A stretch of DNA of 64,000 bases from Paenibacillus tianjinensis (GCF_017086365.1 NZ_CP070969.1:434001-498000), one strand, 5' to 3'. Counted from the stretch's first letter, positions 17,985 through 26,726 are shown. Made by a program: numbers and translations. The notes: a model not told the origin generated them from the sequence alone.

Positions 17985-19079
17985 CTACAGCAAAACAATT
18001 TTATTTTTACCGGTTTTCTTTGCTTCGTAGAGGGCATCATCCGCCTGCTGGAAGGTGAAGCTCTTTGAGTCGGTGACTGAAAACTCATGCATTCCGATGC
18101 TTACGGTTACGGAGCTGCCCTCCATTTCCGCGACCGGCATGCCTGCGATGCCTGTAAGGATCCGCTCCATAATTTCATTGGCCTCATTCAGGGGCTTGGC
18201 GGTCAGGATAACTACGAATTCCTCTCCTCCGTACCGGGCGGCAAAATCATCAGTACCGATATGTTTCAGCACCATAGCAGCTACTTGCTTAAGAACTATA
18301 TCTCCTACCCAGTGCCCGTACTGGTCATTCACTTTCTTGAAATTGTCGATATCCAGGACCGCCAGCTGCATCGGAAAAGGGTTGCTCTGCTGATGCTCAA
18401 TGAGCCAGCCCAGATATTCATGAAAGGTCTTATGGTTATACAAGTCGGTCAAAGGGTCAATTTTGGAGAGCCGGTCCATAATGATATTCTGGATCCGCAG
18501 ATCCTGCTCCGATTTTACAGAGTCTTCCAGTGAACGCATAAGGTCTCTGCCCCGGCAAATGACCCCAAATCCGGCCAACGCAGTAGCGGCGAAGATCAGA
18601 GCGATAATAACATGCTGGATCCGCAGCGTATATTCGTAGGACGGTGTACTAATAAACAGCATAACGGTGTAGATCAGACAAATGGCAGAGGATAATTTCA
18701 TATGACTGCTTTTCAGATAAATCATGGATACAAGCAGAGGTGCAAGCATGATAAGCGGCTTCACCGGATACTCAGCACTAAGATTTGTGATGATTAGGAT
18801 AGCATAGATGTGACTTGCAAAGACAATCGAGAGCTCTGAGTATCCAGGCTTCCATCTGCGGATCGATTCCAGGATGAGAATAAGGACCAGGATGATGGAA
18901 TCGGGAATGAACACATGGGTAACGAAATATTGACGGTCTGAAAATTCAGGTCTAAGGCCCCACATTGATAGTGAGATAAAAAGCTGGCTTGCTAAATACA
19001 CAAGCAGAACCAGCCAGAATGTATTCAGAAGTACCCGGTTCCAGTAGTTTTGGCGAGGAGTTGGGGGTGGGATATGCAT
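17985..19079 (-). CDS. Membrane diguanylate cyclase (GGDEF)
   Basis: 364 residues from ATG 19079, chosen for GAGGA eight bases upstream; an in-frame TTG 36 codons earlier lacks a site and would add an unconvincing extension. Five or six membrane helices fill residues 15-175, then a short coiled linker, then GGDEF (about 200-360) with the active motif RYGGEEFVVIL near residue 281. The N-terminal membrane part resembles unclassified 5-6 helix sensors. Product c-di-GMP at the inner face of the membrane. It is transcribed toward the SBP-PAS-GGDEF-EAL gene. Confidence 0.88.
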   Translation of the reverse strand: MHIPPPTPRQNYWNRVLLNTFWLVLLVYLASQLFISLSMWGLRPEFSDRQYFVTHVFIPDSIILVLILILESIRRWKPGYSELSIVFASHIYAILIITNLSAEYPVKPLIMLAPLLVSMIYLKSSHMKLSSAICLIYTVMLFISTPSYEYTLRIQHVIIALIFAATALAGFGVICRGRDLMRSLEDSVKSEQDLRIQNIIMDRLSKIDPLTDLYNHKTFHEYLGWLIEHQQSNPFPMQLAVLDIDNFKKVNDQYGHWVGDIVLKQVAAMVLKHIGTDDFAARYGGEEFVVILTAKPLNEANEIMERILTGIAGMPVAEMEGSSVTVSIGMHEFSVTDSKSFTFQQADDALYEAKKTGKNKIVLL

Positions 19080-19253
19080 GAACAGTTCCTCATTTCCAGT
19101 GGCAAGATATCTATATATTCGACAAATGTTCCTGTTATCCTCCCAAAGGCTGTAAGTATTACAATGTTCGGGTTTGTAGAGTTTCAAGAAGCTAATTGGT
19201 CATATTCGTTCATTATTAAGCACGTAAACACGAATTATCTATTGGATATGTCC

Positions 19254-19282
19254 TTGACACATTCGTCTGTTTTCTGTAAAAT
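19254..19282 (+). promoter_or_regulatory. Sigma-A promoter of the guanine riboswitch transcript
   Basis: Perfect TTGACA (19254-19259), a 17-base spacer and TAAAAT (19277-19282), about 30 bases before the aptamer. Confidence 0.75.
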
Positions 19283-19312
19283 CCCAATTGGCTCATAAAA
19301 TAAATTGAAGCT

Positions 19313-19379
19313 GTTCGTATATCCCCGAAGATAGGGTTTGGGGGTTTCTACAGGGAACCGTAAATTCCTGGCTACGAAT
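19313..19379 (+). promoter_or_regulatory. Purine riboswitch aptamer, guanine type
   Basis: All parts of the purine aptamer can be placed. P1 is TTCGTA with TACGAA, J1/2 is TATA, P2 is CCCCGAA with TTTGGGG around the seven-base loop GATAGGG, and J2/3 is TTTCTAC. P3 is CAGGGAA with TTCCTG around the conserved loop CCGTAAA, and J3/1 is CTAC. The pyrimidine that pairs with the ligand (position 74 in xpt numbering) is C, which in this class specifies guanine or hypoxanthine rather than adenine. Confidence 0.88.
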
Positions 19380-19420
19380 AGGGTGCATTTTGCATACCTA
19401 TGAAGAGGCCGGGATTTTTT
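19364..19420 (+). terminator. Riboswitch expression-platform terminator
   Basis: ATTCCTGGC (19364-19372, with one bulged T) pairs with GCCGGGAT (19408-19415) and runs into TTTTTT at 19415-19420. An inner hairpin ATAGGGTGCA/TGCATACCTAT lies between. The 5' arm is the 3' strand of aptamer P3 plus J3/1, so the terminator and the folded aptamer exclude each other. Confidence 0.6.
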
Positions 19421-19525
19421 GTGTTGCGTTTACAGAAATCTATAGATATCGCAGAAACGAGAGCCCCTCGCCTGATTGCTACAGGCACAGGACAGCCGTT
19501 TCTTCCTGGGAGGAACAGAGAACAG

Positions 19526-20968
19526 ATGAGTAAATATGATGTGATTGTCGTGGGTGCGGGTCCGGCCGGAATATTCGCTTGTTATGAATTGACGCGTAAA
19601 GCGCCTGAGTTGAAGGTACTGCTTGTGGACAAGGGGCATGATATATACCGCCGCAGCTGCCCGATCCTGGAGGAGAAAATCAAGCTGTGTCCGCCGGCTT
19701 CGGGACGTAAGGAATTCGCAGGCTGTCTGCCTGCCTGTTCGATCACTGCCGGTTTCGGGGGAGCAGGGGCTTACAGCGACGGCAAATTTAACATTACGAC
19801 AGAGTTCGGCGGCTGGATGACCGACTACCTGGCACCATCGAAGGTGCTTGAGCTGATCGAATATGTAGATGCCATCAATCTTGAGCATGGAGCGACTCCG
19901 GTTATTACCGATCCGACCACCGACAGCATCCGTAATATTGAGCAGCGCGGATACGCCGCCGGACTCAAGCTCTTGCGGGCGCAGGTGCGGCATCTCGGTA
20001 CAGAGCAGAACCTGGAGATTCTTAAATCGATCTATGAATATTTAAAAACACGCATTGATATGTTATTCAAGACCGAGGTTCAGGATATTGTTACGGTTAA
20101 GGAGGACGGCTCCCACCGGATTACGGGAATTATACTCAAAAACGGTGAGGGCTACGAGGCGGATCACGTGATGATTGCCCCAGGCCGAGACGGCTCTGCC
20201 TGGATGACCGAGGTGCTGAAGAAGCGCCGGCTGAAAATGTACAATAATCAGGTCGATGTAGGGGTAAGGGTTGAGACATCGGATGTGGTGATGCGCGAGA
20301 TTAATGAACACCTGTATGAAGGCAAATTTATTTTTAATACGTCGGTAGGTACCCGTGTCCGCACGTTCTGCAGCAACCCTTCCGGTCATGTGGTAGTAGA
20401 AAATCACAGCGGTGTGATGGCGGCGAACGGCCACTCGTATAAGGATCCGAAGCTTGGCTCAAAAAACACGAACTTTGCCCTGCTGGTGTCACATACCTTT
20501 ACAGAACCTTTTGATAAGCCGAATGAATATGCCCGGGAAATTTGCAAACGGGCCAATGATTTGTCCAGCGGCGGCGTAATTGTGCAGAAATACGGCGACA
20601 TTCTGCGCGGACGCCGTTCTACAGAGAAGCGGATCAAGGAAGGGTTCCTCGAGCCGACGCTGAAAGAGGCGGTTCCCGGTGATCTGGGCCTGGTGCTGCC
20701 ATACATCACTATGAAGAGCCTGATCGAAATGGTTGAGGCGCTGGAAAAGGTGACGCCGGGCATCGCATCGGAACACACACTGTTCTACGGCGTTGAAGCG
20801 AAGTTCTATTCCGCCCGGCCGAAGCTGACTGACAGGCTGGAGACGGAAATCTCCGGGCTTTACTGCGGCGGGGACGGTGCAGGTGTAACCCGGGGACTGG
20901 CTCAGGCGGGTGCAGCCGGAGTCTGGATCGCGCGGGGAATCCTGGAGCGGGCAGCCGTTACTGCCTAA
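19526..20968 (+). CDS. FAD-dependent dehydrogenase (COG2509-like) under guanine riboswitch
   Basis: 480 residues from ATG 19526; an earlier in-frame ATG at 19400 lies inside the terminator and is discarded. The dinucleotide fold is at the N-terminus (VIVVGAGPAGIFACYEL, residues 6-22). A second FAD contact is GLYCGGDGAGVTRGLAQAG near the C-terminus. A Cys-rich region CPILEEKIKLCPP...CLPACS sits near residues 50-75 and is typical of this uncharacterised dehydrogenase group. GGGAGG lies 12 bases upstream. The control by guanine suggests a role in purine excess, but no substrate is known. It is monocistronic. Confidence 0.82.
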   Translation: MSKYDVIVVGAGPAGIFACYELTRKAPELKVLLVDKGHDIYRRSCPILEEKIKLCPPASGRKEFAGCLPACSITAGFGGAGAYSDGKFNITTEFGGWMTDYLAPSKVLELIEYVDAINLEHGATPVITDPTTDSIRNIEQRGYAAGLKLLRAQVRHLGTEQNLEILKSIYEYLKTRIDMLFKTEVQDIVTVKEDGSHRITGIILKNGEGYEADHVMIAPGRDGSAWMTEVLKKRRLKMYNNQVDVGVRVETSDVVMREINEHLYEGKFIFNTSVGTRVRTFCSNPSGHVVVENHSGVMAANGHSYKDPKLGSKNTNFALLVSHTFTEPFDKPNEYAREICKRANDLSSGGVIVQKYGDILRGRRSTEKRIKEGFLEPTLKEAVPGDLGLVLPYITMKSLIEMVEALEKVTPGIASEHTLFYGVEAKFYSARPKLTDRLETEISGLYCGGDGAGVTRGLAQAGAAGVWIARGILERAAVTA

Positions 20969-20990
20969 AATAATAGATACAATAAAGCGG

Positions 20991-21036
20991 GCTGTCTCTT
21001 CGTGCAAAGTGTTTGCGCTGGGAGATGGCTCTTTTT
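20991..21036 (+). terminator. Terminator after the FAD dehydrogenase
   Basis: GCTGTCTC pairs (with wobbles) with GAGATGGC around an inner GTGCAAA/TTTGCGC hairpin and is followed by CTTTTT. Confidence 0.75.
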
Positions 21037-21186
21037 CGTGAAGGGATCTAATCATGGCTGGTTAAGTCATGGAGTTTTATTGTATGGGACTTAAGGCATA
21101 AAGCTTAATCAATGAAAGTATTTCCTTTATTTAACTCTGTTGATATAATGTTAGAATACATAACATGATTGGAGTGGAAGTTGGAA

Positions 21187-22408
21187 ATGTCAGTTCGCCG
21201 GAGTAAGAATGTCCTAGTCACACTGTTGCTGCTGCTGGTTGGTCTGTATGGGTTATGGATTGATATGCTTTGGCGGAGTGGCGGACGTAACCGCACATAT
21301 CAAGGAACTGACCGAACGGCTGGGGGCAAATATGCTGGATGCCCGTCAGGAGATGACAGGCATGCTCGGCTCCCTCCGGAATACGGATGCGGTGATGGCG
21401 GAATTACAGGAGCAGAGCGCGGATATGCTGGGTAAGTTCACCGCACTGAGCGGTCATCTTGCCCTGGTAGAGGAGATTAATTCCCTGATTGTCGGGATTG
21501 TAAATGAGACCTCGCTGCTGGCGTTGAATGCTTCGATTGAAGCGGCACGGGCCGGGGAGCAGGGACGGGGATTTGCCGTGGTTGCCGGTCGCATCAGGCA
21601 GCTGGCCGATCAGAGCCGAAGCTCGGTGGAACGGTCTTCAGCTGTGCTGTCGGATATCAATAACGGGGTCCGGCAGGTGCTGGAGTCAGTAACTAAAGAA
21701 CAGAATGCGGTCTCCCATGGGGTGGATGAAGTAGCGGCTGTGAAGCTGCGGCTGTCTGATATGTCGGCAAGAATCGAAGAGGTAGGGACCGCCGTTGCCG
21801 ATACCGTTACCGCCGCCTCGCGGCAGAGCGGACTGATCAGTATAGTGACAGGGGAGCTGAGCGGTGCGGTGGCCATTGTGAATGAGACCATTGCCGGTGT
21901 AGACCTGACGCTGGAGCAGGTAACACGGCAGCGGTCGCAAATTGGACAGCTGAATGAGATCAGCGCGAGTCTGCTTGGCGAGTCGCAGGCTTTACAGCAG
22001 TCGGTGAACCAGATAGCTGGACGGGAGACTGTTGAAATGAGCCAGTACGCTGCCCGGCTGCAGGAAATGCAGAGCCTGCTGCAGGAAATTTCAGCGAAGC
22101 AGGAGCTGTGTGTACCGGATGCTGTCAGCCACGGCAATGTGCTCACGGCCTGCATGAAAAGGGTACCTGATGTCCAGGCGATCTGGTCCAACCGCACGGA
22201 TGGCACCTTTATCTACTCCGAGCCTGCGGCCGGACTGATGAACGCCAAACGCCGCGACTGGTGGAACGGGGCGATGAGCGAAGGTGAATATGTCTCCCGG
22301 CCGTATGTCTCGGCGATTACCAAACGCTCCTGCATCACTTTGTCCCGGGCTATTAAGAACGGGCAGGGGGAGACAGTGGGTGTAGTGGGGATTGATCTGG
22401 CAGTATGA
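21187..22408 (+). pseudogene. Methyl-accepting chemotaxis protein, frameshifted, with C-terminal sensor-like domain
   Basis: The N-terminal frame (ATG 21187) gives [11 protein letters not shown] and a Leu-rich membrane helix up to GLWIDML. It then loses sense, while the next frame carries the rest from [18 protein letters not shown]. Removing one T from the TTT at 21269-21271 joins them into ...WIDML-GGVADVT. The downstream frame alone has a stop at 21215 and only TTG starts, so it would lack the membrane anchor. It contains a complete MCP signalling tip ([26 protein letters not shown]) and, after it, about 100 residues resembling a Cache/PDC sensor ([28 protein letters not shown]). A sensor after the signalling domain is an unusual order. 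It overlaps the convergent gene by 56 bases. The frameshift may be a sequencing error. Confidence 0.75.
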
Positions 22409-22964
22409 CCTGCAGCTGATTCCAGACTGACTGCCAGTTCTTTTTCGCCACCCGTTCTTCGTAAATACGATGGAGTCGGAGGTGGGCATTGAACAGCGGG
22501 GAGGGTCTCACGATCAGGCCAAGTACATCGCTGAGCCCATGAGGCGCTGATAAGATAACCTCGCCCTGTCCGGTAAGCGCAAGACCAAGGGCGGTCGCCG
22601 TTTCAGGAAATTTGGACATCCCGTCTGTCGCTGATGAATAGGGCTCCAGATCATTAACGACATGCATTCTTGCCTGGTTTTTGACCGACCAGGGGACCGA
22701 AGGATCTGCCTCCCGCAGCCAGGCTTCCAAGGCTTTCTCAACTTCCTCCCTGATATCGGAAGGGTCGTAATAAATTACATCCACATCCCCCAAAGGTGTT
22801 CTGGTGGTAAAACCATGCTGGATATCCCACACCTTAGAGCGCACAAATCCGGCGCAGACCCAGCAGTCCGGCAGCTCCAAAGATCTGGCGGTTGCCAGAA
22901 TGCCCATCATCCAGCGGTCTTCCGCTACTGCCCGCAGCAGCTCTTCTTCATTATGTATCCGCAA
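22353..22964 (-). CDS. Nucleotidyltransferase-like protein (DUF925/COG3575 family)
   Basis: 203 residues from TTG 22964, chosen because GGAGGTG lies nine bases upstream; an ATG at 22985 precedes that site. The sequence [23 protein letters not shown] is typical of the family start. The motif [10 protein letters not shown] (about residues 58-67) provides the paired Asp residues of a nucleotidyltransferase-type site, and [20 protein letters not shown] follows. Function unknown; homologues are stand-alone proteins. Its 3' end overlaps the chemoreceptor gene convergently. Confidence 0.8.
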   Translation of the reverse strand: MRIHNEEELLRAVAEDRWMMGILATARSLELPDCWVCAGFVRSKVWDIQHGFTTRTPLGDVDVIYYDPSDIREEVEKALEAWLREADPSVPWSVKNQARMHVVNDLEPYSSATDGMSKFPETATALGLALTGQGEVILSAPHGLSDVLGLIVRPSPLFNAHLRLHRIYEERVAKKNWQSVWNQLQVILPDQSPLHPLSPPARS

Positions 22965-23070
22965 ACGGCTGCACCTCCGTAACATTAAAAGGGCTCTCTG
23001 AAAGCTCCAAGTTCATTTTAAGGGAACAATGGGCAGATTGCTAATGAGCTCAAAGTCATGAAGCCTAAAA

Positions 23071-23112
23071 AAGAGGGATACGAGACGATGCTGCTGTCTT
23101 CGTATCCCTCTT
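23071..23112 (-). terminator. Terminator of the odhB remnant
   Basis: A perfect 13-bp stem (AAGAGGGATACGA) whose minus-strand 3' side continues into TTTTTT. Confidence 0.8.
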
Positions 23113-23158
23113 ACTATATCATTGGACTGATGATGGGTAGCGGACTCCTGAAGCGGGG

Positions 23159-23965
23159 TTACCCCTCCAGCAGCAGCGCTTCCGGATCTTCCAGCAATTC
23201 CTTGACCTTGACGAGGAAGCTTACCGCCTCCGAACCGTCCACGATCCGGTGATCGTAGGAAAGGGCGATATACATCATCGGCCGGTTGACGGTTCTTTCC
23301 TCATCCAGCGCGATCGGACGCAGCTGGATCTTGTGCATGCCGAGAATGCCGACCTGCGGGGTATTCAGGATCGGTGTAGAGAGCAGGGAGCCGAATACAC
23401 CGCCGTTTGTAATCGTAAAGGTACCGCCCTGGAGTTCCGGAAGACTGAGCGTGTTGGCGCGGGCCTTGGCGGCCAGTTCGCCGATCTGCCGCTCGATTTC
23501 CGGGAAGCTGAGCCGGTCCGCATCGCGGACAACCGGTACAACCAGTCCTTCCTTGGCTGAGACAGCGATGCCGATATCATAGAATTTCTTAATCAGCAGC
23601 TCCTCGCCGTCAATCTCTGCATTCAGCAGCGGATAGGCTTTGAGCGCGCCGATGACAGCCTTGGTGAAGAAGGACATGAAGCCAAGTCCGACATCATGCT
23701 TCTCTTTGAAGGCATCCTTGCGCCGTTTGCGGATGTCGAGGATGGCGGTCATGTCCACCTCGTTGAAGGTGGTCAGCATGGCCGCGGTCTGCTGCGCTTC
23801 GACCAGACGGCTGGCAATCGTCAGCCGTCTGCGCGACATGCGCTTGCGCTCCACGGCCTTGCCGTCCTGCGGCGCTGCATTAGCCGCAGCGGGCTTCGCT
23901 GCCGCAGGTGCAGCCTGCGGCGCCGGAGCGGACGGCGCAGCGGCCCCCTGGCCGGCGGCAGGGCT
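23159..23965 (-). pseudogene. odhB: odhB 3' fragment: catalytic domain of 2-oxoglutarate dehydrogenase E2
   Basis: The frame encodes an Ala/Pro linker ([16 protein letters not shown]...) followed by the whole acyltransferase domain, starting at [19 protein letters not shown] and ending with the catalytic [10 protein letters not shown]. This is the C-terminal 60 percent of OdhB, whose usual length is around 420 residues. The lipoyl domain and the E1/E3-binding domain are missing. Upstream the frame runs straight into the lipid kinase gene in a different frame near 23955-23972. An internal GTG at 23854 could start a 231-residue catalytic domain, but without a lipoyl domain it could not work in the complex by itself. 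odhA is not seen. A terminator follows. Confidence 0.8.
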
Positions 23966-24494
23966 TGAAGGTCAGTAGCGTATGCAGGATGCCAATGATG
24001 TAGGCCAGCTGCCCTGCGCCGATGGCATTGCACAGCCGCTTGTAGCGGCTGTTGTTCACATTCACGGCCACCTGCGCGTCGAAGCCGCTGGCGACAGCGG
24101 TCAGGGTCAGCCCGCCGCTGCCGCTGAGCAGATCCGCTTCCAGGCAGCGGTCCTGCAGCGCAGCGTCCAGCGCGGCTTCGGGCGCCAGCGGGATGCCGAA
24201 GCCGCGGGCCGTGTCGTTGCCCGAGCCGGCGGGGATGACCGCCAGCGGGACACCTCTGCGCCGCAGCGCACCGAGTACGCTGTGGATCGTACCGTCGCCG
24301 CCGATAACGATCGCGGCACGCCAGTCCTCGCGGCGGGCGAGGGCATGAAGCACCTGTGCCTCAGCCTGTTCGGGGCTCCGGGTGAAGAGAGCCTCATGAG
24401 CGATACCGCGCGACTTCAGCAGGCCCTCCACCGTCTCCCAGGTCCGCTGTCCCGCACCGCCGCCGGAAGCGGGATTTATGATCAATAAATACAT
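23966..24494 (-). pseudogene. Diacylglycerol/lipid kinase 5' fragment (YegS/DgkB type)
   Basis: A proper start is present (ATG 24494 after GGAGGAA). About 176 residues of a DAGK_cat domain follow, with NPASGGGAG (7-15), IGGDGTIHSVLG and IPAGSGNDTARG. The sense ends at [11 protein letters not shown]; from there the frame continues into out-of-frame odhB linker DNA until a stop at 23880. Full-length members are about 300 residues, so the beta-sandwich C-terminal half is lost and lipid phosphorylation is unlikely. Either a genomic deletion or an assembly join created this structure. Confidence 0.78.
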
Positions 24495-24599
24495 GGATGT
24501 TCCTCCAGCCTGTAGATTCCTGTATGTCCTGATTCCATTGTACGGAGTAGACAGGCAAAAGGGAATCTCAAAAACCTGGATCTCCGCAGGTGTGCGCAA

Positions 24600-24938
24600 T
24601 CACAGGTGGCGGAGCTGGCTTTCTGCCAGATCTCCCGCCCAGGGAAGCTTATACCATCTTCCGCCCAGGGTGTGATAAATCATGAGCAGCCAGATGGCGA
24701 AGCTGCATAACGAGAGAATAGCGCCGATCAGCGCACCGAGCAGGGGGATGAATCCGCTCATCACATGAACGATCATCAGCAGGCCGAACGTTATCAGCGA
24801 CTGCAGCGCATGAAAGAGCACGAAGCGGCTGCGTTTCTCCAGAGCAAGAAACACAATTCCGCCGATAAAAGGAAAGAAGTAGCATACGCAGGCAGCAATA
24901 TTTTCGGGCAGTCCTGTGGAAGATTTGAATGGGGACAA
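24600..24938 (-). CDS. DUF4870 family small membrane protein
   Basis: 112 residues from TTG 24938 (AAGGAGA nine bases upstream; the GTG at 24947 is too close to the site). The sequence NIAACVCYFFPFIGGIVFLALEK, then RFVLFHALQSLITFG, gives the typical DUF4870/Tic20-like pattern of three to four helices. Function unknown. It precedes the lipid kinase fragment by about 105 bases on the same strand and may have been co-transcribed with it. Confidence 0.8.
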   Translation of the reverse strand: MSPFKSSTGLPENIAACVCYFFPFIGGIVFLALEKRSRFVLFHALQSLITFGLLMIVHVMSGFIPLLGALIGAILSLCSFAIWLLMIYHTLGGRWYKLPWAGDLAESQLRHL

Positions 24939-24959
24939 AGCGCTCACTCTCCTTGTACT

Positions 24960-25016
24960 TGGAGAAGAAGGGGGTAGCCTGGCTATAACTTCGTTAGCCA
25001 GCCCCTTGCTCCTTCT
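24960..25016 (-). terminator. Possible hairpin after the serine hydrolase gene
   Basis: GAAGAAGGGG...GGCTA pairs with TAGCC..CCCC...TTCTTC around TAACTTCG. It lies just after the hydrolase stop, but no clear T-run follows, so terminator function is uncertain. Confidence 0.4.
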
Positions 25017-25061
25017 TCACTAGGAGCCTATGATTTGCCCGTACAAAGTATGTAACCGGTT

Positions 25062-26081
25062 TTAGAGTTTCATTGCCGGAATGACATACCGCTCAATCAG
25101 TCTGCGCGGATTCTTCCACCGGTTTACTGCACTTTCTGCGGTGAAAATGACGGCGGCATTCAGGTCCGGCAGCAGCCAGATTTGCTGGCCCCCGTGGCCG
25201 TGGGCGAGACGGTAGGCTTCACCGCTCATGCGTCCGTTCCAGAACTGATAGCCGTAATCACCGTAAGCCGGATAGCCGGCCGTCTGTGCCGTGAAGGCCG
25301 CTTCCAGCCAATTCTGCGGGATGATCTGCTGTCCTCCGTGCTTGCCGCCGTCCAGCAGGCAGATAGAGACTTTGGCGAGATCACGTGAGGTGAGATATAG
25401 TCCGATATGTCCCATGCTGTGGCCCTCCGGGCTGGGCAGCCATGCGGTATGGGTGATGTCCAGCGGCTCAAACAGATGCTGCCTGGCATAGGTGAATGCA
25501 TCCTGTCCGGTGAATTCGCTGAGCATGACAGAGAGGAGATGGGAATCGCTGCTGCGGTATTGGAAACAGCCGATATTTTCGGCATCTATGGGTAAACTTA
25601 GAATATAGGACACCCAGCGGCGGCTGCGCTGCAGATTCCGGACAAGCGGCTCACCAAGCTTATTGCCTGTAATCCAGCGGAAGCCCGAGGTCATGGTCAG
25701 CAGATGGTGAAGTGTTAGCTGTTCAAGCTGCGGGGAAGGGGGAGCCGCAAGATATTTACGCAGGGTATCCCGCACAGAGACATCCGTTCCCGGTATGTCA
25801 CCTCTGCCGATGGCTATGCCGGTGAGCAGGGAGAGGAAATTTTTGGTGGCGGAGCGCAGATCATTCAGCATTCCCGCATGATGATTTCCGTAATACCGTT
25901 CAAATATCAGTTTCCCGTGGCGTACGACAAGCATACTATGCATTTTAGGATACGCTTTGGTGATTTCCTTGTGAGCCTGCTCCAGCTGCCTGCTGCCGGT
26001 CCCGGTATCCTCCGGGTCAGTCTGCGGTACTGGGGGTGCTGCGCTATAAGGCGTGCTTAACAGGGATAGCCGGTTGTCCAT
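25062..26081 (-). CDS. Beta-lactamase-fold serine hydrolase (class C type)
   Basis: 339 residues with no obvious signal peptide or membrane helix. The SxxK motif is SATK with Ser77 and Lys80. A Tyr motif is seen in FQYRSSDSH, and the third motif is HGHGG near residue 296 in place of KTG. This matches the esterase/peptidase branch of class C beta-lactamase relatives. It is not evidently a resistance enzyme: the substrate range of this branch is broad and usually unknown. It appears monocistronic. Confidence 0.82.
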   Translation of the reverse strand: MDNRLSLLSTPYSAAPPVPQTDPEDTGTGSRQLEQAHKEITKAYPKMHSMLVVRHGKLIFERYYGNHHAGMLNDLRSATKNFLSLLTGIAIGRGDIPGTDVSVRDTLRKYLAAPPSPQLEQLTLHHLLTMTSGFRWITGNKLGEPLVRNLQRSRRWVSYILSLPIDAENIGCFQYRSSDSHLLSVMLSEFTGQDAFTYARQHLFEPLDITHTAWLPSPEGHSMGHIGLYLTSRDLAKVSICLLDGGKHGGQQIIPQNWLEAAFTAQTAGYPAYGDYGYQFWNGRMSGEAYRLAHGHGGQQIWLLPDLNAAVIFTAESAVNRWKNPRRLIERYVIPAMKL

Positions 26082-26239
26082 AACGTTCCCCTTCCTGCGT
26101 TAGTGTCTATTTAAAGGATTTTGGATGTGCAGATAGTGTATTTTAACCATAAGTTTGCCCTCTCTCCTGCTGTGGAAGACATAAATTTTTTAAAAAATCC
26201 ATACGCATATTTTACAAGGAAAGGTGGAACTTGGCCTTG

Positions 26240-26520
26240 AATATGATACAATATAACGATAAGGCCCGAAAGGAGTGATTCAGCTAGTGGCTCTTCGGGT
26301 AAGTAAAGTGTCAAGATGTCCTGCCTCAAGGCGTCTTACTCTCAGCCCAAATCACGACGAACCTGCTTCACCGGCAAGGCGGACCTCCAGAACTCTGGAA
26401 TGATAGTCTAGGCGGATAATGCAAGCCACGTATGTGTTGCGGTATCTGAACTTGCATTTCGAGGTTACGGCGGACTTTTCATCATGCATTCTCTACAACG
26501 GAGCATTCATTTTCAATGTT
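26240..26520 (+). ncRNA. Candidate structured leader or small RNA upstream of the 62-residue gene
   Basis: About 280 bases without a convincing protein hold several clean pairings: CCCGAA (26264) with TTCGGG (26294), AAGATG with CGTCTT near 26312-26333, GTGATT with AATCAC over about 70 bases, TCCAGAACTCTGGA near 26389, and AATGCAAG with CTTGCATT near 26418-26456. I tried riboswitch consensuses I know (SAM, FMN, TPP, lysine, THF, ykkC, M-box, T-box) and none fits. A 38-codon GTG frame at 26287 overlaps but has no protein-like character. Confidence 0.4.
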
Positions 26521-26537
26521 TTGGGAGGGAACTGATC

Positions 26538-26726
26538 ATGGCAAGTAAAGGTCATAACGAAGTCAAGGAAAGTCTACGGGAAATGACACGCATTTTCCGG
26601 CCCAAAGATCCCAAGAAATTTGTAAAGGAGTACGTCCGGAAGTATCGGATCACGGGAGGCTACGAAGAAGAGCTGACCATGGTCGTGGAGCATGAGCTGG
26701 GAAGAATCAACTCATCCGTCTCCTAA
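26538..26726 (+). CDS. Small conserved hypothetical protein
   Basis: 62 residues from ATG 26538 behind TGGGAGGGAAC; an in-frame ATG at 26484 lacks a ribosome site. The sequence MASKGHNEVKESLREMTRIF continues with basic, helical RPKDPKKFVKEYVRKYRITG and ends acidic (YEEELTMVVEHELGRINSS). It is charged, soluble and helical, with no recognised domain. The long structured leader in front suggests post-transcriptional control. Confidence 0.75.
   Translation: MASKGHNEVKESLREMTRIFRPKDPKKFVKEYVRKYRITGGYEEELTMVVEHELGRINSSVS

Noticed and set aside
19400..19525. Extended N-terminus of the FAD dehydrogenase from an ATG at 19400
   Set aside because: The ATG lies inside the riboswitch terminator, and the real flavoprotein fold starts exactly at ATG 19526.
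23880..24599. A complete 239-residue lipid kinase
   Set aside because: The last 30 residues are odhB linker DNA read in the wrong frame; the kinase C-terminal half is missing.
25062..26081. Beta-lactam resistance gene
   Set aside because: Only the general class C esterase motifs are present (SATK, HGHGG), there is no signal peptide, and such relatives are mostly non-resistance hydrolases.
26287..26403. A 38-codon GTG frame with AAGGAG upstream
   Set aside because: The ribosome-site spacing is long and the peptide is an irregular Arg/Ser/Pro-rich sequence; the RNA pairings explain the region better.
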